Assembly: GCF_001316285.1 (NCBI RefSeq)
Contig: NZ_BBDO01000003.1
Span: forward strand, 62,001-126,000
Length of the DNA: 64,000 nucleotides
Source of the DNA: Vulcanisaeta sp. JCM 16161
Lineage (GTDB): Archaea > Thermoproteota > Thermoprotei > Thermoproteales > Thermocladiaceae
Direction: 5' to 3'
Every line of letters starts with the position of its first letter. The stretch's first letter is position 1. Shown here piece after piece: positions 52,789 to 61,893 of the stretch. The position numbers and the translations under genes are program-made. The notes under the pieces are model-generated. The model worked only from the letters and a program-made list of their open reading frames with translations, made no database searches and was not told where the DNA came from.

Positions 52789-53798
52789 ATGAAGACCGCG
52801 GTTATAGTCCTGACGCACGGCTCACGCAGGCACTCCTTCGTGGATGACATGGAGGAGGTTAAGGACTACGTTCAGTCACGCATGGATGTCCCGGTTTACT
52901 TAGCTCATAATGAGTACGTGGAGCCAAATTGGAGATCACTCCTTAAGGAGTTGATAAGCAAGGGTTTTAGTAGGTTCATAATTGCGCTCGCCTTTTTAGG
53001 TAGGGGTAATCACGTGGTTAGGGATATAATGAGTTCGTTGGGCGTCTCCGAGTTTAATAAGTGGGTTCGCGCAACATTTGGTGACGGTGAGGTCGAGGTT
53101 TACGTAACGGAACCCCTATCAGGCTCGGTTCTCGTTAGAGCCGCCCTACTTTATAGAATAACTCGCGCACTAAATCCCGGGACAGGCCCCACCAACAACA
53201 TAATGAGTCCCGAGGAAATATATGAGGAGAGTTTCAACAAGGCCCTGGAAGTAGTATCCAGTAGGTATGCGGGGTGGCCTGGGTGGATGAGGCTCATCGC
53301 CGCATCAATAATATATGCGTCGGGCAATCCAGGGCTCCTCAACCTAATATACATAAGTAATGACTTCCTCGACGCGTTCAGGGAGCGTTACATGGAGGTT
53401 TGCCAATAATCACGGATGTCAACATGGTGAGGGTGGGGATTAGGTGGGTTAGGGTTGAGAATTATCTTGATAGCGAGGATGCGCTGGTGCTGAGCCGTAG
53501 GCTAGGTATTACCAGGGCGGCGGCTGCCATGAGGGTCGGCCTAGATAAGCCTAAAATTGTCGTTATTGGGAATTCACCGACGGCATTGATAGAGGTGTTG
53601 AGGCTTGTTGAGGAGGGTGTTGAGGTCCCAGCCATAATAGCGACACCACCTGGCTTTACAAATGCTGTGGAGGCTAAGGAGGGATGCATTAGATTTAAAG
53701 TTCCCTGCATAACCGTGAGGGGTACGTATGGTGGTAGTAACATGGCGGTGGCCGCCGCGAATAAGGCTATCGAGATATCGGTGATGGGTAATGGGTAG
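52789..53798 (+). CDS. cbiXC: CbiX-CbiC fusion: cobaltochelatase plus precorrin-8 methylmutase
   Basis: N-terminal CbiX domain (residues about 1-130: VIVLTHGSRRHSF, with catalytic His, and IIALAFLGRGNHVVRDI) inserts cobalt into sirohydrochlorin. The C-terminal CbiC/CobH domain moves the C11 methyl to C12: MSPEEIYEESFNKALEV, then PIITDVNMVRVGI and ATPPGFTNAVEAKEG. An indel near 53403 breaks the frame inside the CbiC domain (MEV-LPIITDV), so the fusion point itself (about 53195-53205) is in an unbroken frame and is real. About 336 residues. Leaderless ATG 52789; the upstream ATG at 52771 is within the operator. Confidence 0.88.
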
Positions 53799-54540
53799 GT
53801 TATTCATTGTGGGTTTCGGCCCTGGCGACCCATTGCTGAGGACCTACATGTCCGTGGACGCCATTAGGAGATCAAACGTGGTCATAGGCTATAATACATA
53901 CGTTGATTTAATAAGCGATTTACTGAATGGTAAGGAGGTAATGAGGTTTAACATGCGTGAGGAGCTGAAGAGGGCCGAGGCAGCGCTTACTCACGCCTTC
54001 GATCTTGGTGAAAACGTCGCGTTGGTATCCGACGGTGATCCGCAGGTCTACGGTATGGCGAGCCCGACGCTTGAACTCGCGTGCATGAGGAACTATGATA
54101 TGGATCAAATAGAGGTGGTGCCCGGCGTCACTGCTGCGTTAGCCGCAGCCTCAAGGCTCGGCGCACCCCTTAGTATGGACTTCGCAGTTATTAGCCTAAG
54201 TGATTTATTAATACCACGCAGTGAAATACTCTCGAGGGTTCGCCATGCGGCTGAGGGCGACTTCGTAATTGTATTTTATAATTTAATAAATAAGGAATTG
54301 TTGATTAACTCCATGGATATAATAACTAGGTATAGAAGTCCAAGTACTCCCGTCGGTATTGCTAAGTCGGTCTATAGGCAAGGAGAGAACGTTGTAATAA
54401 CGAGCCTAGCCCAATGGAGAGATTACCTAGGGATTATTAACATGCAGAGCACGATTATTGTGGGGAACTCAAAGACCTACGTTTGTAGGGGAAGGATGAT
54501 AACGCCGAGGGGGTATACCAATAAGTACGTGGTGGTTTGA
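53791..54540 (+). CDS. cbiH: Cobalt-factor III / precorrin-3B C17-methyltransferase
   Basis: SAM-dependent tetrapyrrole methyltransferase, 249 residues, intact, catalysing C17 methylation with ring contraction. Family features are FIVGFGPGDPLLRT at the N-terminus, VALVSDGDPQVYGMASP and EVVPGVTAALAAASRLGAPL; RSPSTPVGIAKSVYR is typical of CbiH/CobJ. Overlaps cbiXC by 8 bases and cbiD by 4, so the operon is translated as a chain. Confidence 0.92.
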   Translation: MGRLFIVGFGPGDPLLRTYMSVDAIRRSNVVIGYNTYVDLISDLLNGKEVMRFNMREELKRAEAALTHAFDLGENVALVSDGDPQVYGMASPTLELACMRNYDMDQIEVVPGVTAALAAASRLGAPLSMDFAVISLSDLLIPRSEILSRVRHAAEGDFVIVFYNLINKELLINSMDIITRYRSPSTPVGIAKSVYRQGENVVITSLAQWRDYLGIINMQSTIIVGNSKTYVCRGRMITPRGYTNKYVVV

Positions 54541-55594
54541 TGGCTGTAATTACGTTCTTTAGGAGGTTTGGAATAACCACAGGCGCCGCCGCAGCCGCTG
54601 CGGCGAAGGCGGCGGCGCTAGCCCTCGTCAATGGAACGGTGGTTAAGGCAGTGGTTATCCCAACGCCGGTGGGGCTTAGGATAGAGGTTCCCGTGGAATA
54701 CGTGGAGCTCGGGCCTGACCATGCATGCGCCTCGGTTAAGAAATTCGCAGGAGATAACCCGGACGTCTTAAATGGCGTTGAGATCATGGCATGTGTATAC
54801 CGCTGCCCCAGTTGTGATATCGACATTATTGGCGGTGAGGGAATCGGTATCGTTACGAGGCCTGGGCTAAAGGTTCCTCCAGGTGAGAAGTACATAAGCC
54901 CCACTGCCCGTCAAATGATCTTAGCGGCGGTATCCGAGGTGATCAAGGGCGGCGTTAGGGTGGTGGTGCACGTTCCTGAGGGCCGTAAGTTGGCGGAGCT
55001 CACCATGAATCGCGATGTCGGTATTGAGGGTGGCGTCTCGATATTAGGGACTACGGGTATTGAGATGCCGATGAGTGATGAGGAGTTTATAGAACACATA
55101 CGCGCGGAGTTGATGGCCGTTAGGGAAAGCCGTGGTACTGAGAGGGTTGTCCTGGCCACGGGCAATACAGCCTTTAAGCACTCACAGGCCTTATATGGCG
55201 ATGTGGTGGTTAAGATTGGTGATTGGGTTTCTAAAGCTATTGAGGAGGCGTTGGCGTTAGGCTTCAGGAATATAATAATCGCTGGTTTACCCGGCAAGAT
55301 AACTAAGGTAGCTGCTGGACTTCTCAATACGCATAGTAGGTATGGGGATGCTAGGGTTGAGACCATAACGCACGCCTCAGTCCTTGCTGGCGTTGACATA
55401 GCCACCCTTAGGAAGGTGGCCGAGGCTAGATCTGTGGCTGAGGCCCTTACGTACCTAGGGCCTTACTCTAAACCCGTTCTTGAGATAATAGCCAAGAGGG
55501 CCTTGATAGGGTGTCTAGGTTAGGTAACGCGTTGTTCGGCATAGTCATCTTTAACGATGAAGGTGAGGTCTTGGCGAGGGTTGGTGAGGCATGA
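54537..55594 (+). CDS. cbiD: Cobalt-precorrin-5B C1-methyltransferase
   Basis: Methylates C1 in the anaerobic cobalamin pathway, a marker for the early-cobalt route. FGITTGAAAAAAAKAAALAL is the N-terminal signature (TTGACAAAA consensus), with CPSCDIDIIGGEGIGIVTRPGL and ATGNTAFKHSQ following. An indel near 55510 shifts the last residues; corrected, it ends LFGIVIFNDEGEVLARVGEA at 55594, overlapping the cbiT ATG. About 352 residues. Confidence 0.94.
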
Positions 55595-56181
55595 TCAGGG
55601 TGCCCGGCATCCCCGATCACGAATTCGTAAGGAATGACGAGGTGCCAATGACTAAGGAGGAGGTTAGGGTGTTGGCATTATCCAAGGCAGGTCTATTTAG
55701 GGGTGCCAAGTTCCTAGACATTGGTTGCGGGACCGGGAGTGTTACGGTAGAGGCGGCGTTGTTTGTCGGTGATAATGGCATGGTTTACGCGGTAGATAGG
55801 GATGAAAAGGCCATAGAGCTTACGAGGAGGAATGTGGAGAGGTTTGGTTTGAAGAACGTGGTTATTATACACGGTGAAGCGCCCGGTGTCATTCACGAAA
55901 TTAACGAGGTCTTTGACTCAGTATTTATCGGCGGTGGGTCGGAGAACATAGAAGGTATTATTGAAGCCGTTCATGATAGGTTGAGGAGTGGTGGTAGGAT
56001 CGTTATTGACGCCATATTGATAGACACGGTTTATAAGGCCGTAAAGGCCCTTGAGAGGTTTGGCTTCAGCGATATAGACGTGACGGAGGTCATAATCGCT
56101 AAGGGGTTAAGGACTAGGGTGGGACTTGCGATGATTAGTCGTAATCCCATATTCATAGTGAGCGGTGTTAAGTATGCCTAG
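55591..56181 (+). CDS. cbiT: Cobalt-precorrin-6B C15-methyltransferase (decarboxylating)
   Basis: Intact 196-residue Rossmann methyltransferase that methylates C15 and decarboxylates the acetate at C12. Motifs are EVRVLALSKAGLFRGAKFLDIGCGTGSVTVE (motif I, residues about 47-60) and VYAVDRDEKAIELTRRN. CbiT is a separate protein from CbiE here, as in other archaea (both are fused as CobL in aerobes). Overlaps cbiD and cbiL. Confidence 0.93.
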   Translation: MIRVPGIPDHEFVRNDEVPMTKEEVRVLALSKAGLFRGAKFLDIGCGTGSVTVEAALFVGDNGMVYAVDRDEKAIELTRRNVERFGLKNVVIIHGEAPGVIHEINEVFDSVFIGGGSENIEGIIEAVHDRLRSGGRIVIDAILIDTVYKAVKALERFGFSDIDVTEVIIAKGLRTRVGLAMISRNPIFIVSGVKYA

Positions 56182-56859
56182 GCTCTACGTCATTGGCTTG
56201 GGGCCTGGAGATCCGGAGTTAATAACCGTTAAGGCCGCCAAGATCCTGCGCACGGCGCCCATAGTGTTTGTGCCGTACTCAACAGGCACGAACAGAAGTC
56301 TCGCGTACTCAGTAATTGCTAGGTATGTCAGCGGATCTGCGCGAATAGTGTTCCTGGGATTCCCCATGGTCACCGATCCCGGCGTGGACGTACTCCTCAG
56401 GAACTCGGAAGTCCTGTGCAATGAACTCAGTAACTATGAGTATGGGGTATATGCGGTATTAGGCGACCCAGCCTCTACAGCACATTCTATAAACTTCATA
56501 ATTTACTATTGACCATATGCCGGGATATCAATATAGAGGTTATTCCTGGCGTTACCGCAATGACCGCCTGCGCCGCCAGGGCGTTGAAGCCCTTGACCCT
56601 GGGCGATGATGCTTTAGCATTGATCCCATCAACACGGGTGGACATTCTTAAGAGTGTTATTGGCCTATTTGAGACCGTAGTGTTGTATAAAGGTAATAAA
56701 ATTACAAAGTCAGTGCTTGATTTACTGAGGAATAACGATTATGAACTCACATATGCAAGGAGGTGCTTTATGAATAATGAGATAATTAGTAATGATGTTG
56801 ATGATGTTGGGAATGATTATTTCTCGACTATTATAGCAACGAGGAGGAAATATTTTTAA
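56174..56859 (+). CDS. cbiL: Cobalt-factor II / precorrin-2 C20-methyltransferase
   Basis: SAM-dependent tetrapyrrole methylase that methylates C20. It begins [21 protein letters not shown], with PIVFVPYSTGTNRSLAYSVI and AVLGDPASTAHS, the CbiL-type sequence. An indel near 56508 splits it before RDINIEVIPGVTAMTACAARAL. About 229 residues. ATG 56174 is preferred over an upstream in-frame start because it gives the canonical N-terminus. Its stop codon at 56857-56859 lies inside the TATA region of the cbiF promoter. Confidence 0.9.
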
Positions 56860-56860
56860 A

Positions 56861-56876
56861 TAGGATATGAATCCTA
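56861..56876 (+). promoter_or_regulatory. Cobalamin-cluster operator, copy 3 (cbiF-cbiG-cbiE operon)
   Basis: TAGGATATGAATCCTA, identical over 16 bases to copy 2, directly follows TATTTTTAAA and ends 8 bases before the ATG of cbiF. It shows that cbiF starts a separate, co-regulated transcript although cbiL ends one base upstream. Confidence 0.8.
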
Positions 56877-56884
56877 TAATGGTA

Positions 56885-57682
56885 ATGGGATTAGGGAAGG
56901 TCGTGTTTATAGGGGCCGGCCTGGGGATCCCGAACTAATTACTGTTAAGGCAATGAATTATATTAAGGCCGCCGATACAATACTTTATGCCGGCTCGTTA
57001 GTTAACACGGAAGTAATAAGTAGATGGCTAGGCCCGATGCTGAGGTTATAAATACGGCTAACCTGGTTCTTGAGGATATTGCTAAGATAATGATTGATAG
57101 GGCTAGGTCTGGCAAGCTCGTCGTGAGGTTGAAGTCCGGCGATCCCTCAATATATGGGGCTCTACTTGAGGAAATGTGGGCGCTTGAGGATGCCGGCATT
57201 CCATTCGAAGTCGTTCCCGGCATTACCGCAGCCTCGCGGCAGCTGCCGTACTTAATATAGAGTTGACATTGCCCAAGCTCGTCCAGACCGTAATAATAAC
57301 GAGGGAGTCGGCGAGGGTGCCCATGGAGGGCTCCATCAGGGATTACGCACCCTTCGTCATGAGGGGCGCGGTGTTGGTTATATACACGGCCGTGCATTTA
57401 ATAGATAAGGTTGTTAAGGAGTTCCGTGAGGCTGGCGTACCCAGCGATACGCCGGTGGTCGTCGTTTATAGAACCACGTGGCCTGACCAAAAGGTGGTCA
57501 GGGGAACCCTGGCCGATATTGCCGAGAAGGTGAAACGTGAGAGGATTTTGAAGGACTCGGTGATAATCATCGGTAAGTCTGTGGAGCCATATAGGTATAA
57601 GGACTTAATTAGGTCGAGCGTGTATGACCCATCCCACACCCACTCCTTTAGGCCATATAAGGTGAGTTATGTTGAGTCTTGA
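56885..57682 (+). CDS. cbiF: Cobalt-precorrin-4 C11-methyltransferase
   Basis: SAM-dependent methylase acting at C11. [22 protein letters not shown] (after one repaired base near 56919), [31 protein letters not shown] and [15 protein letters not shown] show the CbiF/CobM family; the GSL and [10 protein letters not shown] segments separate it from CbiL and CbiH. Indels near 56919, 57034 and 57240. About 264 residues. First gene of the third operator-controlled unit. Confidence 0.9.
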
Positions 57683-58666
57683 GAGTCTTTGGCGAGGTGT
57701 CGCCGTTATTTATATCCTCAACGACGAATTAGCAAATAATATCGTAAATGCGCTTAAGAACCTTGGAATTACCGCCACAGCCCTAAAGTTCTCACCGGAG
57801 CACCTAAGGACTGCTTGGAAGTGCTATGATGCATTGATCATGGTGATGCCCGTGAGCGCGGCCGTTAGGTTATTATGCCCATTTATTAAGGATAAACTCA
57901 GCGATAAGCCCGTCGTGGTTATTCCTGAGGATGGTAAGTACGTAGTGCCCATACTTGGCGCCCACTGGGGCGCCAATGACTTGGCAAGGGCCTTAAGTGG
58001 TATTTGCGTGCTGAGGCCGTGATAACGACCACCAGCGATTCATTGGGTGTGACGAGCATTGAAGAGCTGGCGAGGAGATTGATAACCAAGATCATGAACC
58101 CGGGGTTATTGGCTAAGGCGAACGCCGAATTATTAAGGGGAGGCTGCATATCTATAATCGGTATTGACTCATTACCAAATTGGTTAAGAGGAAACTACAA
58201 GCTAGGCGATGGATGCAGATTTAGGGTTATCATAATTGATAAGGAGCCTCAGCGGGAGCTCGATGGTAATAACGACATTTATTTAAAGAGGTTGAGGCTA
58301 TCAATTGGGGTTGGTTTGAGGCATGGTGTTGACCTGTCCCTAGTTAAGGATGCAATACTTGAGTCAATACGTAGGTTAGGCGTTGGTATTGATAGGGTGG
58401 ATGTCATTGCGTCGGTTGAGGAATATGTTCGCAAGGTTGCGGAGGACTTAGGCGTAAAATTCCTATTAATACCACGTGAAGCGGTTAGGGAACTTAGGGT
58501 TGTTGATGATTGCCTAACGCCACCAAGCAACACCCTACTTAGGCTGGGCCTTACCGGCGTTGCCGAACCGCTGGCATTAATTGCCGGCGGCCCTACGGCT
58601 AAATTGATAATGCGGAAGATGGCGTATGCCAATTCCGTAACCATCGCCATAGCGGCCCATGAGTGA
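57669..58666 (+). CDS. cbiG: Cobalt-precorrin-5A hydrolase
   Basis: Opens the delta-lactone and releases acetaldehyde, a step specific to the anaerobic pathway. The N-terminal domain has YDALIMVMPVSAAVRLLCPFIKDK and the family motif PILGAHWGANDLARAL; the C-terminal domain shows LSIGVGLRHGVDLSLVKDAI and GLTGVAEPLALIAGG. An indel near 58015 splits the two (GI-AEAVITTTSD). About 332 residues. Overlaps cbiF by 14 bases and abuts cbiE. Confidence 0.91.
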
Positions 58667-58671
58667 TTGCA

Positions 58672-59328
58672 ATGGCATTATACATAATCGGCACCGGCCC
58701 GGGAGATCCCGAATTAATAACCATTAAGGGCTTAAATACGTTAATGAGGTGTAACGTAGTGGCTGGTTGGAAGAGCGTGATCAGTAGGTTCGCCGAGTAC
58801 GTAATTAATAAACTAGTTATTGAACTTAATTATAAGGATGAGGAGAGGTTATTGCGGAGGGTCGTGGAGATTGCCGTGAATAAGGAGGTCTGCTTCTTAA
58901 TGCATGGCGACCCATCGGTATCTGAGCGTCAACTAATGAATAAGTTGAGGAGCTTAGCCGAGGAGTACGGCGTTGAGCTAGTGATAATACCCGGCGTGTC
59001 GTCAATACTCCACGCACTCTCACTGCTGGGTAGGGACCTGGCCGATGTCGTGTTCATCACACTTCATGAGCGAAATCCCAGGTTTGAGGAGATCGCGCTC
59101 TTTGCAGGTTTAGGAAGGGACTTACTCATATTACCACCGCCGTACAGTGACGGTATAGGCGAGTTGGCGAGGGAGTTGATCAAGCATTATGGGGATAATC
59201 ACGAAGTATTCATCCTTGAGAACCTGACATTGAACAACGAGAGGGTTATTAAAGTAAGGTTACGTGAATTACTAATGTATAAGATAGAGACAAATTTAGT
59301 AATAATTTATGTACCAGGTAGGAAATAA
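58672..59328 (+). CDS. cbiE: Cobalt-precorrin-7 C5-methyltransferase
   Basis: Tetrapyrrole methylase for C5. The 218-residue intact protein starts [20 protein letters not shown] and has VVAGWKSVISRF, CFLMHGDPSVSERQL and VIIPGVSSILHALSLLGR, the CbiE/CobL N-domain pattern (the GDP-S segment). It pairs functionally with cbiT in the previous operon. The start could be the GTG at 58663 overlapping the cbiG stop. Last cob gene in the window; cbiJ, cbiA, cbiP, cobS and the lower-loop genes are not here. Confidence 0.88.
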   Translation: MALYIIGTGPGDPELITIKGLNTLMRCNVVAGWKSVISRFAEYVINKLVIELNYKDEERLLRRVVEIAVNKEVCFLMHGDPSVSERQLMNKLRSLAEEYGVELVIIPGVSSILHALSLLGRDLADVVFITLHERNPRFEEIALFAGLGRDLLILPPPYSDGIGELARELIKHYGDNHEVFILENLTLNNERVIKVRLRELLMYKIETNLVIIYVPGRK

Positions 59329-59374
59329 ATTTAATAATATTTTTTTATTTTAATTCTACTTATTTTTGGCGTTA

Positions 59375-61292
59375 CTAACCCCAACCTGCACCCATCATCA
59401 AGTTTGTCATGGCATTCACGGATATGTTTAGGGATAATACCTCACCATTACTTAGGTATAACTCACCGCTCAGGCTCGTTGTTGCGTACGGTATTGTAAG
59501 ATAGCCGGTGCAGGTTATCGAGGTTCCCTGACTAACCTCGGCGCCGCCGAATACGTTCAATCCCACAGCCCCATCACCTCGTTATTCGTCATCGTTAAAC
59601 CCACATTAATGCCTCCCTGGGCGTTAGCTTTTAGTGCCACCGCGTTTGAGAAACTGCACATAAGTCCTCCAATGCTAAACCCAGTTATGTATATCGTCTC
59701 CTTGGTCGGGTTAATTATATAGATAGTGAGGCTTGCCGTGCCGTTGGCATATATCGTTAGTTCCCCCTGGGCCTTAGGCGTCATAACGGGCTTAATGTTG
59801 GGTGGTGTTACGTAGATCCCAAGACACCCAGTAATTATGGGCATGGATGTACTTAACATCGTATTGAGGTAATTATTTACCTCAATTTGGGCCTCGGCAG
59901 GCGTTATGGTGCCGTTAAACATGGCCTCCAGTATCGATGTTATATTACCCATCACATAACCACTCAGCCTGGCATAGCATAGGGATGGCTTTAAGCCAGT
60001 TATTCCGTATTGCTCCGCCGTACTGTATATCGTGGAGTTCTCGTAAGATAGGTAATTCTTTACCATGCCCATTATCTGCCTCGTGTACGATACCGCCTCA
60101 ACGTAACTACTGAGCCTTGACCTGCACTGGGCCAGTATTTGGCTGGCCAGTGTTATGTTTCCGGTGTTTAGGGCGTTAATGAGGTTGAGCCTGCATTGTG
60201 AATAAGCGCCCATGACGTAGGGCGTCATGTTAATTAAGCCTCGCTAGCTAGTTCATTGTTTATGTTGACGAATCCACTTAGCACTGCGTGGGTTTTCTCG
60301 GTTATGTTAGCTAAGGCATTGGTCTGGGCTAGGCAGTACCCATAGATACTCATTAACTCATTGACCCTAACCTCGGCCTCGGGCGGCGTTAAGTTTGCGC
60401 TGGCTAGAGCATTCAATGCCTCGTTAATCTCGGCAGCGCACTGGCCCAGTAATGGTTGTGGGGTCAATGTTGTGTTTAGCTCTAGGGATAGTCGCTGGAT
60501 GGTGATGGATGCGGTGGAATTTAGGGATGCGAGCTCCGGAGCCATTATTGAAGTCAATAACTTAACCCTTATCCTCGTGGGTACCAACAATGCTGCCGTT
60601 AGTATCTCCGCCTTGAGTACCGTCATACTCCTGGCGGTGATGTTCGAGGACACGCATGTGCTGGCTAGTTCATTACTTGCGTTGTTCAGAATCTCAATTG
60701 CTGTGTTCAATCCAGCGAGCGCCCCTGCCGATACGCCTGAACTTAATTCGTTCTTTTCATTACTTAGCATTAATAAGGCTGTGTTAATTATATATAAGGT
60801 ATTATTACTCCTGAGGGATGCCGATAACACCTTGAGCGTGAAATTGGCTATTGTCTCGTTGTTAAGTAAGTTGCCGGTGATGGCCGTATTTAGGTTGGAC
60901 ACTGTAATCTCGTAATTGCTTAAGGCCGCATATGTTGAGTTCAGGTTGGCCTTAGCCATTAATTGAGCCGCTAGATTTATGGCGGCATTTAACGTAGCTA
61001 TTGCGCTTAGGTAATTGCCCTCGGACGCTTGGGCCTCCGCACTACTTATTAATTGGGTCACGGAAGTCGTGTTTATACCACTCATATTTAGTGCGGTGAC
61101 CCAACGTTCGGCTATTAGGAGGTGTACTTTGTACGAGACCTCGAGGCCATTAACGCCTACGGCGGCGCTTGAGGATGCATTAACACTACCGTTTAATGAT
61201 ACGCCCACTGACTGGGCGTAGAGATACGCGCCACTTGTTACTCCCAAAATCAGTATTACCGATATTATTAACCATGCTAGGCGTATCATCAT
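59375..61292 (-). CDS. Large secreted, mostly helical protein of unknown function
   Basis: About 637 residues with an N-terminal signal or anchor helix (LAWLIISVILILGVTSGAYLYA). Ala/Asn/Ser/Thr-rich helical segments follow, with many N-glycosylation sequons (NMS, NTT, NAS, NLT, NNET). The C-terminal third is beta-rich and looks like an Ig-like or pilin-like module (GELTIYANGTASLTIYIINP). Indels near 60231 and 59560. Pairs of cysteines occur at regular intervals. It could be a cell-surface or S-layer-associated protein; no family can be named. Confidence 0.62.
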
Positions 61293-61331
61293 GCAAGGAT
61301 TTACTTAATATTATTTTAAGGAATTAGTGGT

Positions 61332-61396
61332 GGAAAGACCGTGAAATGCCTAGAAAAGCTCCGTAGAGACTTCCACGGTCATTTCACGGTCTTTCC
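61332..61396 (-). repeat. 17-bp perfect inverted repeat with 31-base loop
   Basis: GGAAAGACCGTGAAATG (61332-61348) and CATTTCACGGTCTTTCC (61380-61396) are exact inverted copies. The right arm encodes the last residues and the stop of the gene ending at 61384, and the left arm sits 40 bases upstream of the secreted-protein gene. As minus-strand RNA it forms a 17-bp hairpin, a candidate terminator, attenuator or processing site. A third partial copy, CCACGGTC (61373-61380), could allow an alternative pairing with GACCGTG. Confidence 0.6.
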
Positions 61397-61893
61397 CGCT
61401 CATGGAACTTCCTAAACTCAAGCGAGTGCTTGGACAACTCCTTAATTACGAAGTCCTTATTACCACGCATCAACTCATTAACGATGCTCAAATAACGGGC
61501 GACCCTTACGGCGTCGGCCTCAATCTCCACCAATTCCTCGCCATCAACCAATACGAAGTGTCTCTTATTAAGTCTCTCACCGAGTATGTACTCGGCTTCG
61601 TTTAATGAAGCTTGCAGTGCGACGCAGTGGGGGCTACCGTCTATTGTTACGGCCCAGACCTCCCTTATGTTTGAGCTTCTAACCATACTGGCTATCTTCC
61701 CATAATGCATTGCGGGCTCACGCTCAGGGCATGCTAGAATCACGACACCCTCATTGCTTAGCTTCTCAAATAATTCCCTGTTAATATACGGTAGGCATGC
61801 CGAGACGATTATTAACCTCTTATCCCTAAGTATTGGTGCCTTAACCCACGTGCTTAATAACCATGGGTGCGTTATTGAGTATGGGCAGGTCAT
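61384..61893 (-). CDS. Hypothetical protein translationally coupled to thiC
   Basis: Not recognised. The intact 169-residue soluble protein has cysteines at positions 3, about 33, 55 and 89; [17 protein letters not shown] and [22 protein letters not shown] look like a conserved redox or metal site. The ATG overlaps the thiC stop by four bases, so it is made with thiC and may help its Fe-S cluster or handle its products. A ferredoxin-like or NAD-dependent role cannot be shown from sequence. The last residues (RERP) are encoded by the arm of the inverted repeat. Confidence 0.6.
   Translation of the reverse strand: MTCPYSITHPWLLSTWVKAPILRDKRLIIVSACLPYINRELFEKLSNEGVVILACPEREPAMHYGKIASMVRSSNIREVWAVTIDGSPHCVALQASLNEAEYILGERLNKRHFVLVDGEELVEIEADAVRVARYLSIVNELMRGNKDFVIKELSKHSLEFRKFHERERP

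Noticed and set aside
54911..55405. 164-codon minus-strand frame
   Set aside because: Antisense shadow of cbiD.
51884..56884. Cobalamin riboswitch upstream of the cob operons
   Set aside because: The start codons follow the TATA box too closely for a riboswitch leader; the conserved element is a short DNA palindrome.
60361..60915. 184-codon plus-strand frame
   Set aside because: Antisense to the secreted protein gene, whose signal helix and sequons support the minus strand.
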